Shown here: positions 8,891 to 18,575 of the stretch, piece by piece
Layout of the letters: every line of letters begins with the position of its first letter
How positions within the stretch are numbered: position 1 is the stretch's first letter
Program-made: the position numbers and the translations under genes
Notes under the pieces: model-generated
What the model saw: the letters and a program-made list of their open reading frames with translations, nothing else
Database searches by the model: none
Told to the model about the DNA's origin: nothing
NCBI GenBank assembly: GCA_947311585.1
Contig: CAMZLQ010000002.1
Location: forward strand, 1-51,405
From: an uncultured Alcanivoracaceae bacterium
GTDB lineage: Bacteria; Pseudomonadota; Gammaproteobacteria; Xanthomonadales; Marinicellaceae
Direction of reading: 5' to 3'
Length of the DNA: 51,405 bases

Positions 8891-10555
8891 ATGAGCGAAA
8901 ATTTTGAACAGCTGCTTGAAGTCGATTTATCAGCAAAAAAACTAATTCCTGGAACTATCATCAAAGGTGTCGTGCTTGATATCGAAAATGGCTTTGCTAT
9001 TGTTGATGCGGGCCTTAAATCTGAAGGTGTTATTTCACTGGACGAATTTAAAAATGATTCGGGTGAATTAGAATTAGAAATTGGTGATGAAGTTGATGTT
9101 GCCCTTGAGAAGTATGAAAATGGTTACGGCCAAACAATTCTTTCTCGTGAAAAAGCCAAACGTATGTTGGTTTGGGAGCAATTACAAGTAGCGCATGACA
9201 ATGAAGCCATTGTTATGGGTAAAATTACAGGTAAAGTACGTGGTGGTTTCACTGTTGACATGGATGGAGTAAGGGCTTTCTTACCAGGTTCATTGGTCGA
9301 TGTACGCCCTGTTAGAGATCCTGCTTACTTAGAAGGAAAAGATTTAGAATTCAAAGTCATCAAATTGGACAAACGTCGTAACAACGTTGTTGTTTCACGT
9401 CGTGCTGTTGTTGAGACAGAATACTCTGAAGATCGTGAGAAGTTACTAGAAACATTAGTTGATGGCGCTATCATTAAAGGTATCGTTAAAAACTTAACCG
9501 ATTACGGTGCTTTCTTAGACTTAGGTGGAATTGATGGTTTACTGCATATCACTGATATGTCTTGGAAACGTTTCAATCACCCATCAGAAGTTGTTGAGAT
9601 TGGACAAGAGCTTGAAGTTCGCGTGCTTAAATTCGACAAAGAGAAAACACGTGTATCATTAGGTCTTAAGCAATTAGGTGAAGATCCATGGAAAGATATA
9701 GCGCGCAGACAACCTGTTGGCTCTCGAATCTTTGGTCGTGTGACTAATATCACTGATTACGGTTGTTTTGTTGAAATTGAAGAAGGAATCGAAGGATTAG
9801 TCCACGTTTCTGAAATTGATTGGACTAACAAAAACATCAATCCAGCTAAGGTTGTACAACCTGGTGATGAAGTTGAAGTGGCTATTCTTGACATTGAAGA
9901 AGAGAAACGTCGTATTTCATTAGGCATGAAACAATGTCAACCTAATCCTTGGGATGCATTTGCTGCAACTCATGAGAAAGGTGATGTGGTTACGGGTAAA
10001 ATTAAATCAATTACTGATTTTGGTATATTTATCGGTCTTGACGGTGGTATTGATGGTTTGGTTCACTTATCTGATATTTCTTGGAATGAAGCCGATGACG
10101 TGGCTATTCGTAAATACAAGAAAGGTGATACCGTTGAAGCGATGTTATTAGTTGTTGACTCTGAGCGTGAACGCATTTCATTAGGCATCAAGCAATTAGC
10201 ACAAGACCCATTTGGTTCTTTTGTTGCAGCTAATCCTAAAGGCAGTATTGTTAAAGGAATCGTTAAAGAAGTTTCTGAGAAAGCGGCAATTGTTGAACTT
10301 GAAGATGGCGTATTGGGTCAGATTAAAGCTCAAGACGTGGCTAAAGAAAGAACTGACGATGTCACAGCAGTGTTTAAAGAAGGTGATGAAGTTGAAGCTA
10401 AATTTGTCGGAATGGACAGACGCAGTAAGATGTTAACACTTTCTATTAAAGCAAAAGAATTTGATGAAATGAACAAAGTTCTTAAAGACTATAAAGATGC
10501 CAGCACGAGCACAACAAGTCTTGGTGACTTATTGAAAGAAAAAATGGATAAATAA
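8891..10555 (+). CDS. rpsA: 30S ribosomal protein S1
   Basis: Binds mRNA and brings it to the 30S subunit. 554 residues from the ATG at 8891 (E. coli S1 has 557), beginning [10 protein letters not shown] as expected; the in-frame ATG at 8870 lies inside a leader hairpin and is rejected. Six S1/OB-fold repeats are visible, for example [57 protein letters not shown] and [19 protein letters not shown]. The first two repeats anchor to the ribosome and the later ones bind RNA. Terminators bracket the gene, so it is probably transcribed mainly on its own. Confidence 0.98.
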   Translation: MSENFEQLLEVDLSAKKLIPGTIIKGVVLDIENGFAIVDAGLKSEGVISLDEFKNDSGELELEIGDEVDVALEKYENGYGQTILSREKAKRMLVWEQLQVAHDNEAIVMGKITGKVRGGFTVDMDGVRAFLPGSLVDVRPVRDPAYLEGKDLEFKVIKLDKRRNNVVVSRRAVVETEYSEDREKLLETLVDGAIIKGIVKNLTDYGAFLDLGGIDGLLHITDMSWKRFNHPSEVVEIGQELEVRVLKFDKEKTRVSLGLKQLGEDPWKDIARRQPVGSRIFGRVTNITDYGCFVEIEEGIEGLVHVSEIDWTNKNINPAKVVQPGDEVEVAILDIEEEKRRISLGMKQCQPNPWDAFAATHEKGDVVTGKIKSITDFGIFIGLDGGIDGLVHLSDISWNEADDVAIRKYKKGDTVEAMLLVVDSERERISLGIKQLAQDPFGSFVAANPKGSIVKGIVKEVSEKAAIVELEDGVLGQIKAQDVAKERTDDVTAVFKEGDEVEAKFVGMDRRSKMLTLSIKAKEFDEMNKVLKDYKDASTSTTSLGDLLKEKMDK

Positions 10556-10621
10556 TTATTCTAATTTTCATCAATAATATTGGTTTTTACTAATTAAGGT
10601 TCAAGTAATTGAATTTGAAAT

Positions 10622-10661
10622 AAAAAAAGCGCCTAATTTCGGTTAGGTGCTTTTCTTTTTT
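10622..10661 (+). terminator. Rho-independent terminator after rpsA
   Basis: Stem GCGCCTAA/TTAGGTGC (10629-10636 and 10643-10650, one G-T pair) with loop TTTCGG, preceded by seven A and followed by TTTTCTTTTTT. It lies between rpsA and ihfB. Confidence 0.85.
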
Positions 10662-10681
10662 GTAAAACTGTTTATAATTAA

Positions 10682-10993
10682 ATGATGAATAGCGTTACAC
10701 GATCTGAACTCATCAATATCTTAAGTGCAAAATTATCCGACTCAGGCTTACTGAAATCGGATGTTTCTCTATCGGTAAAAGAACTCATTAACACCATGAG
10801 TACCGCCATATCAAATGGCGATAGAATTGAAATTAGAGGCTTTGGTAGCTTTACTCTACGTGAAAGAAAACCCCGCATGGGTCGTAACCCTAAGACCGGC
10901 GAATCTGTTGCGCTCGGTGTCAAATATGCGCCTCACTTTAAACCAGGAAAAGACCTTAAAGAAAGGGTTATGGATTCAATAAAGTTAAAATAA
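10682..10993 (+). CDS. ihfB: Integration host factor beta subunit
   Basis: Sequence-specific DNA-bending protein that pairs with IhfA to organise the nucleoid and support recombination and sigma-54 promoters. About 103 residues of the HU/IHF fold: [20 protein letters not shown] forms the strands entering the DNA-binding arm, with the conserved GRNPKTGE and the Pro that intercalates at the bend, then [24 protein letters not shown]-like residues near the start and the position after rpsA support the beta subunit. Two ATGs (10682 and 10685) are possible. A TATAAT box at 10673-10678 sits only 4-7 bp before them, so a near-leaderless message is possible. The N-terminus is slightly longer than in E. 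coli (94 residues). Confidence 0.95.
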   Translation: MMNSVTRSELINILSAKLSDSGLLKSDVSLSVKELINTMSTAISNGDRIEIRGFGSFTLRERKPRMGRNPKTGESVALGVKYAPHFKPGKDLKERVMDSIKLK

Positions 10994-11062
10994 AAACACC
11001 CTTAGTTTTTAACATTTTCTACTGTCGCTAATTCCGAAATAGAAGCACGAATTATAGTGCAA

Positions 11063-12652
11063 TCACTTATTTAATCCTTCTGTCGTATTATGGAATTGGA
11101 TATTTGGAAAGCGTTCTTGGGTTAATTGCAGATTAACATAAGTTGGTGCGATATAAACCAAATGTCCATGGGCATCTTCGGCTAAATTAGCAACCGCTTT
11201 ATTTTTAAAGTTAGCCAGTTCTTTCTCATCCTTGGCACTAATCCAGCGGGCGGTAGCAACATTGACATTCTCGAACAAAGTTTCTACGTTGTATTCGCGT
11301 TGCAATCGGTAGGCTACGACTTCAAATTGCAGTACACCAATGGCTCCCAAAATTAAATCATTGGACATGGTTGGTTTAAAAAACTGTGTAGCTCCTTCTT
11401 CAGATAATTGTGCAAGACCTTTTTGCAAGGCTTTGAGTTTTAAAGGATCTTTTAAACGTGCTCGACGGAATAGTTCTGGGGCAAAACTAGGAATACCAGT
11501 AAATTTTAATTCTTCACCCATAGTAAAAGTATCACCAATACTAATGGTTCCATGGTTATGAATGCCGATAATATCGCCCGTATAAGCGTGCTCTAAATGT
11601 TCTCTTTGTTCTGCAAGAAAGGTCAGGGCATTTGGTATTTTTAGCTCTTTTCCTGTTCGCACTTGTTTAACTTTCATTCCTTGAGTAAATTGACCTGAAC
11701 ATATTCTCATGAAGGCAATTCTATCACGGTGTTTAGGATCCATGTTAGCTTGGATTTTAAACACAAAACCCGTAAAATCGTGCTCGTCAGGTTCAACTAT
11801 GCGTGTTTCGGTTGCATGAGGTTGTGGAGCTGGTGCGTGTTGTGCAAAGGCATCCAATAATGGCTCAACACCAAAATTATTAATAGCAGAACCAAAGAAA
11901 ACGGGAGTTAATTCACCACGTAAGTAAGCGGTTTTATCAAATTGGTGTGATGCTCCTTTTACGAGTTCGATTTCTTCTCTAAAATCCTCTGCTTCATCGC
12001 CTAAGGCTTCGTCCAGTTTAGGGTTGTCTAAACCTTGAATTATATCGGCTTTTTGTGTTTCGTAGTTTTTACCTGATTCGTATAGTAAAACTGTGTCGTC
12101 AATAAAGTGATAAACACCTTTCAATCTTTTGCCCATGCCAATGGGCCACGTGATTGGTGCGCATTTAATTTTTAAAATATCCTCAACTTCGTCCATTAAT
12201 TCGATTGGGTCTCTTCCTTCTCTATCAAGTTTGTTGATAAAAGTAAAAATAGGAGTCGTTCTTAAGCGACAGACTTCCATTAATTTAATGGTACGTTGTT
12301 CCACACCTTTGGCGCAATCTATTACCATTAAGGCAGAATCAACAGCGGTAAGGGTTCGGTAGGTGTCTTCGGAAAAGTCAGCATGTCCTGGTGTATCAAG
12401 TAAGTTTATTGTGCAACCTTTGTAAGGAAATTGCATAATAGAGGAGGTCACAGAAATACCTCTTTCTTTTTCCATTTCCATCCAATCTGATGTTGCTCCT
12501 TTGGCTGTTTTATTTGACTTAACAGCTCCTGCAACATTTATCGCCCCTCCAAAGAGAAGAATTTTTTCAGTTATGGTGGTTTTACCAGCATCTGGGTGCG
12601 AGATGATAGCAAACGTCCGCCTGTTTTGCATTTTGTGTTGCATTTCTGACAT
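11063..12652 (-). CDS. prfC: Peptide chain release factor 3 (RF3)
   Basis: GTPase that removes RF1 and RF2 from the ribosome after termination. 529 residues, the usual length. G motifs: SHPDAGKTT (residues 18-26), DTPGH (86-90) and NKLD; the RF3-type switch region [20 protein letters not shown] is present. The C-terminal part includes [19 protein letters not shown], typical of RF3 rather than EF-G or LepA. It stands alone, convergent with ihfB and divergent from the cytochrome operon. Confidence 0.97.
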   Translation of the reverse strand: MSEMQHKMQNRRTFAIISHPDAGKTTITEKILLFGGAINVAGAVKSNKTAKGATSDWMEMEKERGISVTSSIMQFPYKGCTINLLDTPGHADFSEDTYRTLTAVDSALMVIDCAKGVEQRTIKLMEVCRLRTTPIFTFINKLDREGRDPIELMDEVEDILKIKCAPITWPIGMGKRLKGVYHFIDDTVLLYESGKNYETQKADIIQGLDNPKLDEALGDEAEDFREEIELVKGASHQFDKTAYLRGELTPVFFGSAINNFGVEPLLDAFAQHAPAPQPHATETRIVEPDEHDFTGFVFKIQANMDPKHRDRIAFMRICSGQFTQGMKVKQVRTGKELKIPNALTFLAEQREHLEHAYTGDIIGIHNHGTISIGDTFTMGEELKFTGIPSFAPELFRRARLKDPLKLKALQKGLAQLSEEGATQFFKPTMSNDLILGAIGVLQFEVVAYRLQREYNVETLFENVNVATARWISAKDEKELANFKNKAVANLAEDAHGHLVYIAPTYVNLQLTQERFPNIQFHNTTEGLNK

Positions 12653-12777
12653 GTTGTAAGTGTAAATTTTAAAGAGGGGTACTTTATCATGATTTTGTTA
12701 TTAATGTGTAATAGCTATTTGATATTTTGCATATTAGTGTGTTATATTTGTTAACTTTATAATTCCCCATTTTTCGC

Positions 12778-14616
12778 ATGTTAAAAGTAATCTTCTTGTG
12801 TTTAATAAACACAATAGCTTTTGCTCAATTAAAATTTGAGCTAGCAAAAGAGCATTCAATAGTTAAAGGCAGTTCTGTAACAGATTTTACTCCTCATGGT
12901 ACTCAGCCGTTTTTGTCTTTTGGAATCGAGTCATCAAGTGGTTGTGGAGATTGTCATGGTGGTTTGCCTGCTATTCCTGAAGATAACACTTATATGCCAT
13001 ATCCTACTTGGGCAGGCTCAATGATGGCAAATGCAACGCGTGATCCCTTGTTTTGGGCTGCTGTGGATATTGCTAATAATGATATTCCTGGCGTAGGTGA
13101 TTTTTGTATTCGTTGCCATACTCCAACTGGTTTTTATGCTGGAAGAACAAAGGATGGCAATGGCACTATGAGTTATGCAAACGGCTGTGAACTTACAGGT
13201 AATATGACTTCAATTGAATCAAAAATTAATGATTATCAAGGAGTGACTTGTCATTTTTGCCATCGTCAAGAAACCAATGGTCCAACCGGTGAACCATTGT
13301 TAATGAAAAATTCTAATGTTTGGATTGATGATAATAGTTGCGATAACCCAAATAGTAGTAGCTTTGGTCCGTGCCGAAAGGGTCCTTATGTTCAACCTCT
13401 TAATATTCCTCACGAATGGAAATATTCTGACTTTGTTAAAAAAGGTGAGTTTTGCGGTTCGTGTCACAATGTTTCTTCACCAGAAATTACCACAAATGGA
13501 GTCACAACAATTGCAAGAACATTAATTGATGAAAATGGAGTTGATACCGGTGTTGCAATGCCAATTGAACAAACCTTTAATGAATGGAAAGCCAGTAGTT
13601 TTGCTCAAGGATTCTTTAGCAATAATTTTGAAACAACTCTGCCTCAATTGGATGATATAAATACAACTTGTCAAGATTGTCATATGCCTCAAGCAACTGA
13701 TCCAAATGCTCGGGCGTGTTCTTTTAATGCAGCTGGTGCTAGGGCTGGCAACCTTAAAACTCACGAGTTTGCTGGTGGAAATAGTTGGATGCCAGAAGTT
13801 TTGAAAAATTTATATGGAAATGCATTGGATAATGGAAGCTTTAGTCGTTCAGATGCTTTTGATAGAACCATCGCATCCGCTTTGGATATGTTGCAAAACA
13901 AAAGTGCTTTATTAGATTTATCAGTGGTTTCAAATACAGCAACGCAAGCCGTAATTAATGTGAAAATAACAAATTTAACAGGGCATAAATTACCAACGGG
14001 CTATCCAGAAGGGCGAAGAATGTGGATTAATGTTCAAGCTAAAGATGCAAATGATAATTTGATTTTTGAAAGTGGACACTATGATTCCGTTACTGCTGTG
14101 TTAACTGAAAATAACACAAAAATCTATGAATCTTTACAGGGAATATGGAATCCCACATTAAACATTTGTGAAACTGAACAAGGTGGCAGCAAAGTGTTTC
14201 ATTTTGCTTTAAATAATTGTATTGCTAAAGACAATAGAATTCCTCCGCTAGGATTTATTGGAGGGAATGATATAAAAATTAAACCACGTGCTTACAGCTA
14301 TCCAGTTAGAGCTGGTTTCCCTAGTCAGTTGGTAAATTATGATGAAACTCAATACACTATTGCTATCCCAAATGGTTCAGTATTGCCTATTTCTATAAGG
14401 GCTTCATTAAAATACCAAACAGCAAGTAAAGAATACATTGATTTTTTAGATACAGAAAGTACTGCAAATGCAACCCCTTCAGAAAATGCTTTGTGTAATC
14501 GCGTTCAAACCGTTGGTCCTGCCAATCAAAGTCGCTCATCATTTATGAAATCACAATGGCAGAACAATGGAAAATCTGCCCCAGTTGACATGGTTAGTCA
14601 AACAATACAACTATAG
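12778..14616 (+). CDS. Secreted pentahaem c-type cytochrome
   Basis: A 612-residue exported protein with a signal peptide (residues 1-16, ending AFA). Five CXXCH haem sites are present: CGDCH (56-60), CIRCH (110-114), CHFCH (158-162), CGSCH (226-230) and CQDCH (298-302). After haem 1 comes WAGSMMANATRDPLFWAA, a stretch seen in large periplasmic multihaem cytochromes. The C-terminal half (about 380-600) has no haem and looks like beta-sandwich, with NLTGHKLPTGYPEGRRMWI. It would carry electrons in the periplasm or at the cell surface; donor and acceptor are unknown. It opens a tight operon (8-bp gap to the next gene) with a possible TATAAT box at 12758-12763. Confidence 0.88.
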   Translation: MLKVIFLCLINTIAFAQLKFELAKEHSIVKGSSVTDFTPHGTQPFLSFGIESSSGCGDCHGGLPAIPEDNTYMPYPTWAGSMMANATRDPLFWAAVDIANNDIPGVGDFCIRCHTPTGFYAGRTKDGNGTMSYANGCELTGNMTSIESKINDYQGVTCHFCHRQETNGPTGEPLLMKNSNVWIDDNSCDNPNSSSFGPCRKGPYVQPLNIPHEWKYSDFVKKGEFCGSCHNVSSPEITTNGVTTIARTLIDENGVDTGVAMPIEQTFNEWKASSFAQGFFSNNFETTLPQLDDINTTCQDCHMPQATDPNARACSFNAAGARAGNLKTHEFAGGNSWMPEVLKNLYGNALDNGSFSRSDAFDRTIASALDMLQNKSALLDLSVVSNTATQAVINVKITNLTGHKLPTGYPEGRRMWINVQAKDANDNLIFESGHYDSVTAVLTENNTKIYESLQGIWNPTLNICETEQGGSKVFHFALNNCIAKDNRIPPLGFIGGNDIKIKPRAYSYPVRAGFPSQLVNYDETQYTIAIPNGSVLPISIRASLKYQTASKEYIDFLDTESTANATPSENALCNRVQTVGPANQSRSSFMKSQWQNNGKSAPVDMVSQTIQL

Positions 14617-14624
14617 GAAAAATA

Positions 14625-15221
14625 ATGAAAAAATTAGCTATACTTATTCTTGTCATGCTATTAGACTTTAGTGCGAATGCAAAGGAAATTAAAATTCGTC
14701 CCTTTAATGAAGCGGATTTACCACAAAAAGCTTTATCTATATCTTATAAGAAAAATGGCGATATTAAGGAACTGGTCATGAGTCAATGGGTTGATAGAAT
14801 TAAGACTAAAGATGGTATGGTTTATAGAAAATACCAACAAGGCTATAATTATAAGAAGAAAAAAGGTTTTTTAAAGGTGTTTAATCTTGAGGGAGAGCTG
14901 TTAAATAAAAAATGGAGTAAAAAAATAGATGGCGGTATAACAAAAGAGGAATTGTTAATTGCCTATGATTTGTTTAAAAAGAATAAAGATGTTTTTGAAC
15001 ACATGCAAAAAACAAACTTATCAATCACTTTACATGGCGGTTTTAATTACCAAGATGATAAAAAATGTAAACCAGGCAGTAGGTGTGTACATATTTTTGC
15101 ATCGACGGCTGAAAATGCCATTTTGGCTCACTCTATCATTAGACTATCGGATGCTAAAGTTGTTTACCCTGAATACGATATGGAAAGTAATAGTAAAATA
15201 ACACATGTTAAAGGCATGTAA
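14625..15221 (+). CDS. Exported protein of unknown function
   Basis: 198 residues with a clear signal peptide (MKKLAILILVMLLDFSANA). The mature part is rich in lysine and shows no family I recognise. It includes a Lys-rich YNYKKKKGFLKVFNLEG stretch and two cysteines in KCKPGSRCVHIF (about residues 146-152) that may form a disulfide. The HIFASTAENAILAHSIIRLSDAKVVYP segment looks like a small alpha/beta or beta-rich domain. Being between the cytochrome (8 bp upstream) and the amine-oxidase-like gene (21 bp downstream), it is presumably a third component of the same periplasmic system. Function is unknown. Confidence 0.7.
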   Translation: MKKLAILILVMLLDFSANAKEIKIRPFNEADLPQKALSISYKKNGDIKELVMSQWVDRIKTKDGMVYRKYQQGYNYKKKKGFLKVFNLEGELLNKKWSKKIDGGITKEELLIAYDLFKKNKDVFEHMQKTNLSITLHGGFNYQDDKKCKPGSRCVHIFASTAENAILAHSIIRLSDAKVVYPEYDMESNSKITHVKGM

Positions 15222-15242
15222 TAAAAATAAAGAGAATATAAA

Positions 15243-16379
15243 ATGAAAAATACTGTATTTATGACATTAATGTTGTACTCAATTCTATCCTTTGCGGGAA
15301 CTCCTGCATGTACGGGGCCAGGAGAGGTTAAAGTTAGTTGGCCGACAAATGATCCTATTTGGGAGTTGTGCTACCTCACTCCAAGCAATAGTTCCGCAGC
15401 AGATGGCTCAAGTTTGGAAATTCGAGATGCCTATTTTAATGGTTTTTATGCTATTGAAAGAGCTCACATTCCGATGCTTTTTGCAAACTATACCACTTCA
15501 ACTTGTTATCGAGATTGGAAAAACACAAACTCTGAGTTTTTAAAAGCAGATAAAATTGAAAACCCAACAAGACCAGCTATTACCACATGTGATGTATCAA
15601 CTAGTCCAGATCAAGTTGTCTTTAATTGTCCATTTAAAGATTTGTCAACAGCAGATCCTAATGATAATGTTGGAAATGCCGCAGATTGCATGACAGGAGT
15701 TCAAGTTGAAAAGTATGCAGACAGAGTGGTCTTAACCACAAATCATTCAGCAGCTTGGTACAAATACTCATCTCGATATACTTTTTATCTTGATGGGCGT
15801 GTTGTTCCTCGATTTGGATTTGGTAACAGTAACGGAACAAACTCAGCCATAACGCATTGGCATCACGCTTATTGGCGTATCAATTTTGATATTGATGGAC
15901 CTGATAATGATGAAGTCTTCACTAATAATGATTTAATGACTACGGAATTTTTTGACTTTAGGAATCAAAGAAGAAATACGACATGGACAGTAAAAGATAG
16001 TGTCACAGGAAGAGGTTTTAGAGTGGAGGCGTCTCCAGAAGATTATTTGGTTAATGTTAATGAACCACCTCACAACCCCAGTAGCTACCACAATACAGAT
16101 ATAATGGTAACTAAATATAAGTTAGCTGTTGGCAACTCGATTCCTGAATACTCCGATACACCAGGTCAAAATAATTTAGGGAATTGTAACATGAACGAAA
16201 ATGCCTTAGTCAATGGCGAATCTATAGCGAATGAGGATGTGGTATTTTGGTATCGTGCAGCGGTCAATGACATCGCTAATCAAGGTTTGGTTTGTAAATT
16301 TGCGGGCCCTATATTTTATCCTGTTGGAGATTGGCAGCTTTCACAATACAGCTTGGTATTTGATAACGGTTTTGAATAA
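15243..16379 (+). CDS. Exported copper-amine-oxidase-like protein, degenerate active site
   Basis: 378 residues with a signal peptide (ends near LSFAG). It matches the catalytic domain of copper amine oxidases in order: SLEIRDAYFNGFYAIERAHIP, the TPQ-site strand WYKYSSRYTFYLDGRV, the copper loop HWHHAYWRINFDIDG (residues 205-219), then VTKYKLA and NEDVVFWYRAAVNDI. Canonical enzymes have Asn-Tyr-Asp/Glu at the quinone site; here it reads Trp172-Tyr173-Lys174. Two copper histidines (HxH) are kept, but the third (normally in the HHIPxxED region) is Asn or absent. At 378 residues it lacks the usual N-terminal domains (full enzymes exceed 600). It is either a redox-inactive relative or uses a different cofactor. 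It ends in DNGFE, a tail I associate with some secreted proteins. Confidence 0.65.
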   Translation: MKNTVFMTLMLYSILSFAGTPACTGPGEVKVSWPTNDPIWELCYLTPSNSSAADGSSLEIRDAYFNGFYAIERAHIPMLFANYTTSTCYRDWKNTNSEFLKADKIENPTRPAITTCDVSTSPDQVVFNCPFKDLSTADPNDNVGNAADCMTGVQVEKYADRVVLTTNHSAAWYKYSSRYTFYLDGRVVPRFGFGNSNGTNSAITHWHHAYWRINFDIDGPDNDEVFTNNDLMTTEFFDFRNQRRNTTWTVKDSVTGRGFRVEASPEDYLVNVNEPPHNPSSYHNTDIMVTKYKLAVGNSIPEYSDTPGQNNLGNCNMNENALVNGESIANEDVVFWYRAAVNDIANQGLVCKFAGPIFYPVGDWQLSQYSLVFDNGFE

Positions 16380-16403
16380 GCTCCAATAAGTATTTCCTTT
16401 CTA

Positions 16404-16432
16404 AAAGCCACAATTATTAATTGTGGCTTTTT
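16404..16432. terminator. Bidirectional rho-independent terminator
   Basis: Perfect 12-bp stem AAAGCCACAATT/AATTGTGGCTTT (16404-16415 and 16419-16430) with a 3-nt loop. A/T-rich tracts on both sides let it serve the amine-oxidase-like operon on the plus strand and gpmI on the minus strand. Confidence 0.85.
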
Positions 16433-16457
16433 AATGCATTGATTTTATTCAGTAATA

Positions 16458-18008
16458 TTATTCAGAAGAATGAATAAACAGTGATTTCCCTGTCATTTCT
16501 TTAGGTATATCAAGTTTTAGCATATCTAATAGTGTTGGAGCGACATCACTAAGTGAGCCATCTAGTAACTTAACCTTCCTTTCCCCAAAGTAAATACAAG
16601 GCACAGGATTGGAGGTATGGGTGGTGGATGGGTTTTCATTAACACTCATTTGTTCAATATTTCCGTGGTCGGCAATTATAATGGCTTCACCATTGACCTG
16701 TTTTAATGCAGATAGTATCTGGCTTAATGCAGAATCAATGGATTCAACTGCTTTGACCGCCGCTTTAAAGTTTCCTGTGTGCCCGACCATATCAGCATTG
16801 GCAATATTAAGTGCAATTAAATCGTATTTATTTGACTGGATAATCTTTATTAACTGCTCTGTTAATTCTGGCAGTGACATCTGTGGTTTTAAATCATAAG
16901 TCGCTACATCACGAGGTGAGGGAATAAGGATTCTATCTTCTTTATCAAACGGTTTTTCACGACCGTTATTAAAAAAGAACGTGACGTGGGCATATTTTTC
17001 TGTTTCTGCAATGCGTAATTGCTTGAAGCCTGCTTTTGATACGACTTCTCCTAAGGAATTTTTGCAAACTTTGGGTTGGTAAATGATGTTGCATTTATTT
17101 CTGAATCTAATGTCGTATTCAGTCATTATGGCCAATGAATCTAATCTTGGGATAGCCCAATTAAGTTCTGAATCAAGCTGATTTAAGAAACAGCTTGTTA
17201 ATTGGCGCATTCTATCTCCACGGAAGTTAAACAAGAAAACTGAGTCATTGTCTTTGATGCACGTATCGATTGTGGCATCCGTTTCAATTGTACAAGGTTT
17301 TATGTGTTCATCTGATAAACCATCGCGATAGGCGGAGCTAAGGGCTTGCTTAACCGATGAAAACCCGGTGCCAATACATTGGGTGTATAAATCCCATGCA
17401 ATTTTTGTCCTATCCCATCGATTATCTCTATCCATGGCATAAAAACGACCAATAACAGAGACGATGCTGACATTGTTTAGTTGTTTGATCTGAGTTTGAA
17501 ATTCATTGATTTGTTTTTTAGCGGCATTGACAGAAGTATCCCTACCATCTGTAATTGCGTGAACAAAAATAGGTACATGTAATTCATTAAGAAGTTTACA
17601 CAGGCTAATGGCATGATTTATATGGCTGTGAATACCTCCATCAGACAACAAGCCAATAAGGTGAATAGCTCGGCTATTAGAGCTTTGTTTTACAAAATTT
17701 TTATAAGCAGCTTTTGATTGGAAGTTGTTGTTTTTTATGTCATTGGTGATTTTGACCAATGATTGCTCTATAACTCGTCCAGTTCCAATGGTGATATGAC
17801 CGACTTCTGAATTACCCATTTGTCCATCTGGAATGCCTACGAAGTTACCATCAGAGCGTAACTCTGAATGAGGGCAGTGTGAATTTAATTTATCTAAAGT
17901 CGGCGTGTTTGCCATGTATATGGCATTTTCATCAGTATTTTCACCGATTCCAAAACCATCTAAAATACACAAAAGCTTATTTTTATTCTGTTTCACATTA
18001 CAATCCAA
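16458..18008 (-). CDS. gpmI: Cofactor-independent phosphoglycerate mutase
   Basis: Interconverts 3- and 2-phosphoglycerate in glycolysis and gluconeogenesis without 2,3-bisphosphoglycerate, using two Mn ions. 516 residues, normal for the family. The first metal site LDGFG is at residues 16-20; the nucleophile Ser67 lies in GQMGNSEVGH; AITDGRDT, ALNIANADMVGHTGN and IIADHGNIEQM supply further metal and substrate ligands. The gene stands alone and shares the terminator downstream of the amine-oxidase-like operon. Confidence 0.97.
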   Translation of the reverse strand: MDCNVKQNKNKLLCILDGFGIGENTDENAIYMANTPTLDKLNSHCPHSELRSDGNFVGIPDGQMGNSEVGHITIGTGRVIEQSLVKITNDIKNNNFQSKAAYKNFVKQSSNSRAIHLIGLLSDGGIHSHINHAISLCKLLNELHVPIFVHAITDGRDTSVNAAKKQINEFQTQIKQLNNVSIVSVIGRFYAMDRDNRWDRTKIAWDLYTQCIGTGFSSVKQALSSAYRDGLSDEHIKPCTIETDATIDTCIKDNDSVFLFNFRGDRMRQLTSCFLNQLDSELNWAIPRLDSLAIMTEYDIRFRNKCNIIYQPKVCKNSLGEVVSKAGFKQLRIAETEKYAHVTFFFNNGREKPFDKEDRILIPSPRDVATYDLKPQMSLPELTEQLIKIIQSNKYDLIALNIANADMVGHTGNFKAAVKAVESIDSALSQILSALKQVNGEAIIIADHGNIEQMSVNENPSTTHTSNPVPCIYFGERKVKLLDGSLSDVAPTLLDMLKLDIPKEMTGKSLFIHSSE

Positions 18009-18157
18009 AGGTTAAATTATACTGGAATTATAGCATTTGCCTACAATGCGTGTATGAAAATTCCTACGTGTCCTTAAGAATTATGCTTATTTATTCTACT
18101 CCATAAAAGTTTACAATGGTTCACATTCTTAATTAACACTATTACGGGGACAAGATA

Positions 18158-18343
18158 ATGGCTAAAAAAGAAGAGTTACAGAAAAAAGCACGCTACTTAC
18201 AACGACTATTAGTACAACTCTCATTTACGACAAAAAATGAAAGAACAGCACTTTATTCGAGTACTTTGGAATCATTAAAAGATGTTCAAACTCAACTAAT
18301 TAATCTAAAACAAGTAAATAGGGTATGCCATCATGAAAGATGA
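18158..18343 (+). CDS. Small helical protein, unknown function (first of an overlapping pair)
   Basis: 61 residues, mostly alpha-helical and basic (MAKKEELQKKARYLQRLLVQ). GGGGAC about 8 nt before the ATG can act as ribosome binding site. No family is recognised. It overlaps the next small frame by 11 bp, suggesting translational coupling. The pair occupies the divergent gap opposite gpmI and ends before a perfect hairpin, which supports a genuine two-gene unit. Confidence 0.5.
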   Translation: MAKKEELQKKARYLQRLLVQLSFTTKNERTALYSSTLESLKDVQTQLINLKQVNRVCHHER

Positions 18344-18518
18344 ATTGAATGAATTGCTCAATGAAATCGAACAAATTATTACTAAAGTTGCAGCCTTTGA
18401 TAAAGAGGAAATTAGGTTTTCCTATAAAGAAAGAAATGACTTAACCCGCTTATTTCATCATAAAATCAATCAAGTAAAAGCACTAAAAAGAAGAAGTTTG
18501 GTGAGTTTAGCAAGTTAG
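18333..18518 (+). CDS. Small helical protein, unknown function (second of an overlapping pair)
   Basis: 61 residues with heptad-like leucine and isoleucine spacing (MKDELNELLNEIEQIITKV), so a short coiled coil is likely, followed by a basic tail (KALKRRSLVSLAS). It starts inside the end of the preceding small gene. No family is recognised. The two could form a heteromeric helical complex; that is speculation. Confidence 0.5.
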   Translation: MKDELNELLNEIEQIITKVAAFDKEEIRFSYKERNDLTRLFHHKINQVKALKRRSLVSLAS

Positions 18519-18530
18519 CTACAATTCATA

Positions 18531-18553
18531 CAGCTACCATAAAATGGTAGCTG
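18531..18553. terminator. Perfect hairpin between convergent genes
   Basis: Ten-bp perfect stem CAGCTACCAT/ATGGTAGCTG (18531-18540, 18544-18553) with a 3-nt AAA loop. No clear T-run follows on either strand, so termination efficiency is uncertain. It sits between the small-gene pair and ybiT. Confidence 0.55.
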
Positions 18554-18575
18554 TGTATCCTATCAGAGTTGAGGG

